Below are positions 63,579-64,000 of a stretch of 64,000 bases of DNA, piece after piece. The first letter of the stretch is position 1. The number at the start of each line of letters is the position of its first letter. The notes under the pieces were generated by a model that was not told the origin of the DNA, ran no database searches, and saw only the letters and a list, made by a program, of their open reading frames with translations. The position numbers were made by a program, and so were the translations under genes. The stretch comes from Acinetobacter rongchengensis. GTDB taxonomy: Bacteria > Pseudomonadota > Gammaproteobacteria > Pseudomonadales > Moraxellaceae. The stretch spans positions 1 through 64,000 of the forward strand of contig NZ_RAXT01000005.1 in the NCBI RefSeq assembly GCF_003611475.1, read 5' to 3'.

Positions 63579-64000
63579 TTATTCACTTTCCACAACGAAA
63601 GTCGCTGTTGGATCAATTAATCTTTGCCACAACTTGCAAACGACCTCTCGGGTATCTTGCCAATCCTTAGCATTGACTTGCATATTATGGTTTGCAAGTG
63701 CTAAACGATGGCTTTCGGCACGTTCACTGAGATAAGCTTGAATCAAAGCTGATGCATCATCACTGGATAAGCGATTTGCTTTTGCAGCGTCTTCTAGGAT
63801 TCGTACATTGTCGGAATAATGGGCGAGATCTTGATTCGTCCCACTCCAGGCTAACACCATATACTGTGCCATAAATTCAATGTCAACGATACCACCTGCA
63901 TCTTGTTTTAAATGAAAAATACCATCTTTTTTCTGTTCTTTTGATGAACCCAGATGATCTTTCATTTTCTGACGCATGTTCAATACTTCTAAGCGAACTG
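63579..64000 (-). CDS. glnE: Glutamate-ammonia-ligase adenylyltransferase GlnE, C-terminal part (partial)
   Basis: The frame is open to the window edge; only the last ~140 residues are seen. VRLEVLNMRQKMKDHLGSS, then FHLKQDAGGIVDIEFMAQYMVL, is the second nucleotidyltransferase active site of GlnE (DIEF), followed by the C-terminal helices. GlnE adenylylates and deadenylylates glutamine synthetase under nitrogen control. It is followed at once by ilvE on the same strand. Confidence 0.95.
   Translation of the reverse strand, partial: VRLEVLNMRQKMKDHLGSSKEQKKDGIFHLKQDAGGIVDIEFMAQYMVLAWSGTNQDLAHYSDNVRILEDAAKANRLSSDDASALIQAYLSERAESHRLALANHNMQVNAKDWQDTREVVCKLWQRLIDPTATFVVESE

Overview
The window is chromosomal DNA of a Moraxellaceae bacterium, almost certainly an Acinetobacter species. 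The evidence is the low-GC coding style, an OmpA whose N-terminus and barrel match the Acinetobacter OmpA/Omp38 type, a BaeSR pair of Acinetobacter type, and an ilvE...aspS interval filled with sugar-transferase genes, which is where Acinetobacter carries its lipooligosaccharide outer-core (OC) locus. I see no phage, insertion sequence, CRISPR array, rRNA or tRNA gene.

Layout. 1-11640: a truncated TonB-dependent receptor of the YncD/PqqU type behind a structured leader, then mutM-ppiC, a lipoprotein, mscL, typA, a xanthine-type permease, rsmC-lysP and rtcB, the last preceded by a small transcription unit with a nine-codon ORF. 11700-17600: a C39-like protein, an OmpA-domain lipoprotein, ompA, an orphan pseudopilin, a thiolase, a VOC protein and a rhomboid protease. 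17600-26320: sulfite reductase with its DUF934 partner, GNAT and DUF1543 proteins, trpF-trpB, and divergently a cobalamin riboswitch-btuB-adenosyltransferase unit for B12 uptake and activation. 26320-38700: a 660-bp non-coding stretch full of inverted repeats, a glycerophosphodiesterase, a fatty-acid desaturase with a DesT-like operator, SelO, an outer-membrane barrel/lipoprotein pair, an L,D-transpeptidase and a YjbR protein bracketed by two DnaA-box clusters, then baeSR and a divergent Spy-like lipoprotein.

38900-49030: two tandem acyl-CoA dehydrogenase paralogues, paiB and psiE flanking a 14-bp-arm palindrome, an RcnB-like protein, a phospholipase-D protein, and a ZnuD-type receptor with a Zur box. 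49186-64000: an O-antigen-ligase-like protein, a DUF4184 protein and aspS; then the OC locus (about 53.3-62.5 kb) with a lipid A-type acyltransferase, GT4, GT29-like, GT32-like, GT25, Stealth and DXD transferases and the ugd-gla pair that makes UDP-galacturonate; then ilvE and the end of glnE.

Most genes are ordinary housekeeping and envelope genes. What deserves a second look is mainly non-coding: the three-tier leader ahead of the receptor, the mini-ORF transcript before rtcB, the inverted-repeat island after the B12 operon and the duplicated DnaA-box clusters. The gene content of the OC locus (GT29-like plus Stealth) and the Cys-repeat lipoprotein beside baeSR also stand out. All calls come from reading the sequence; no database search was run.
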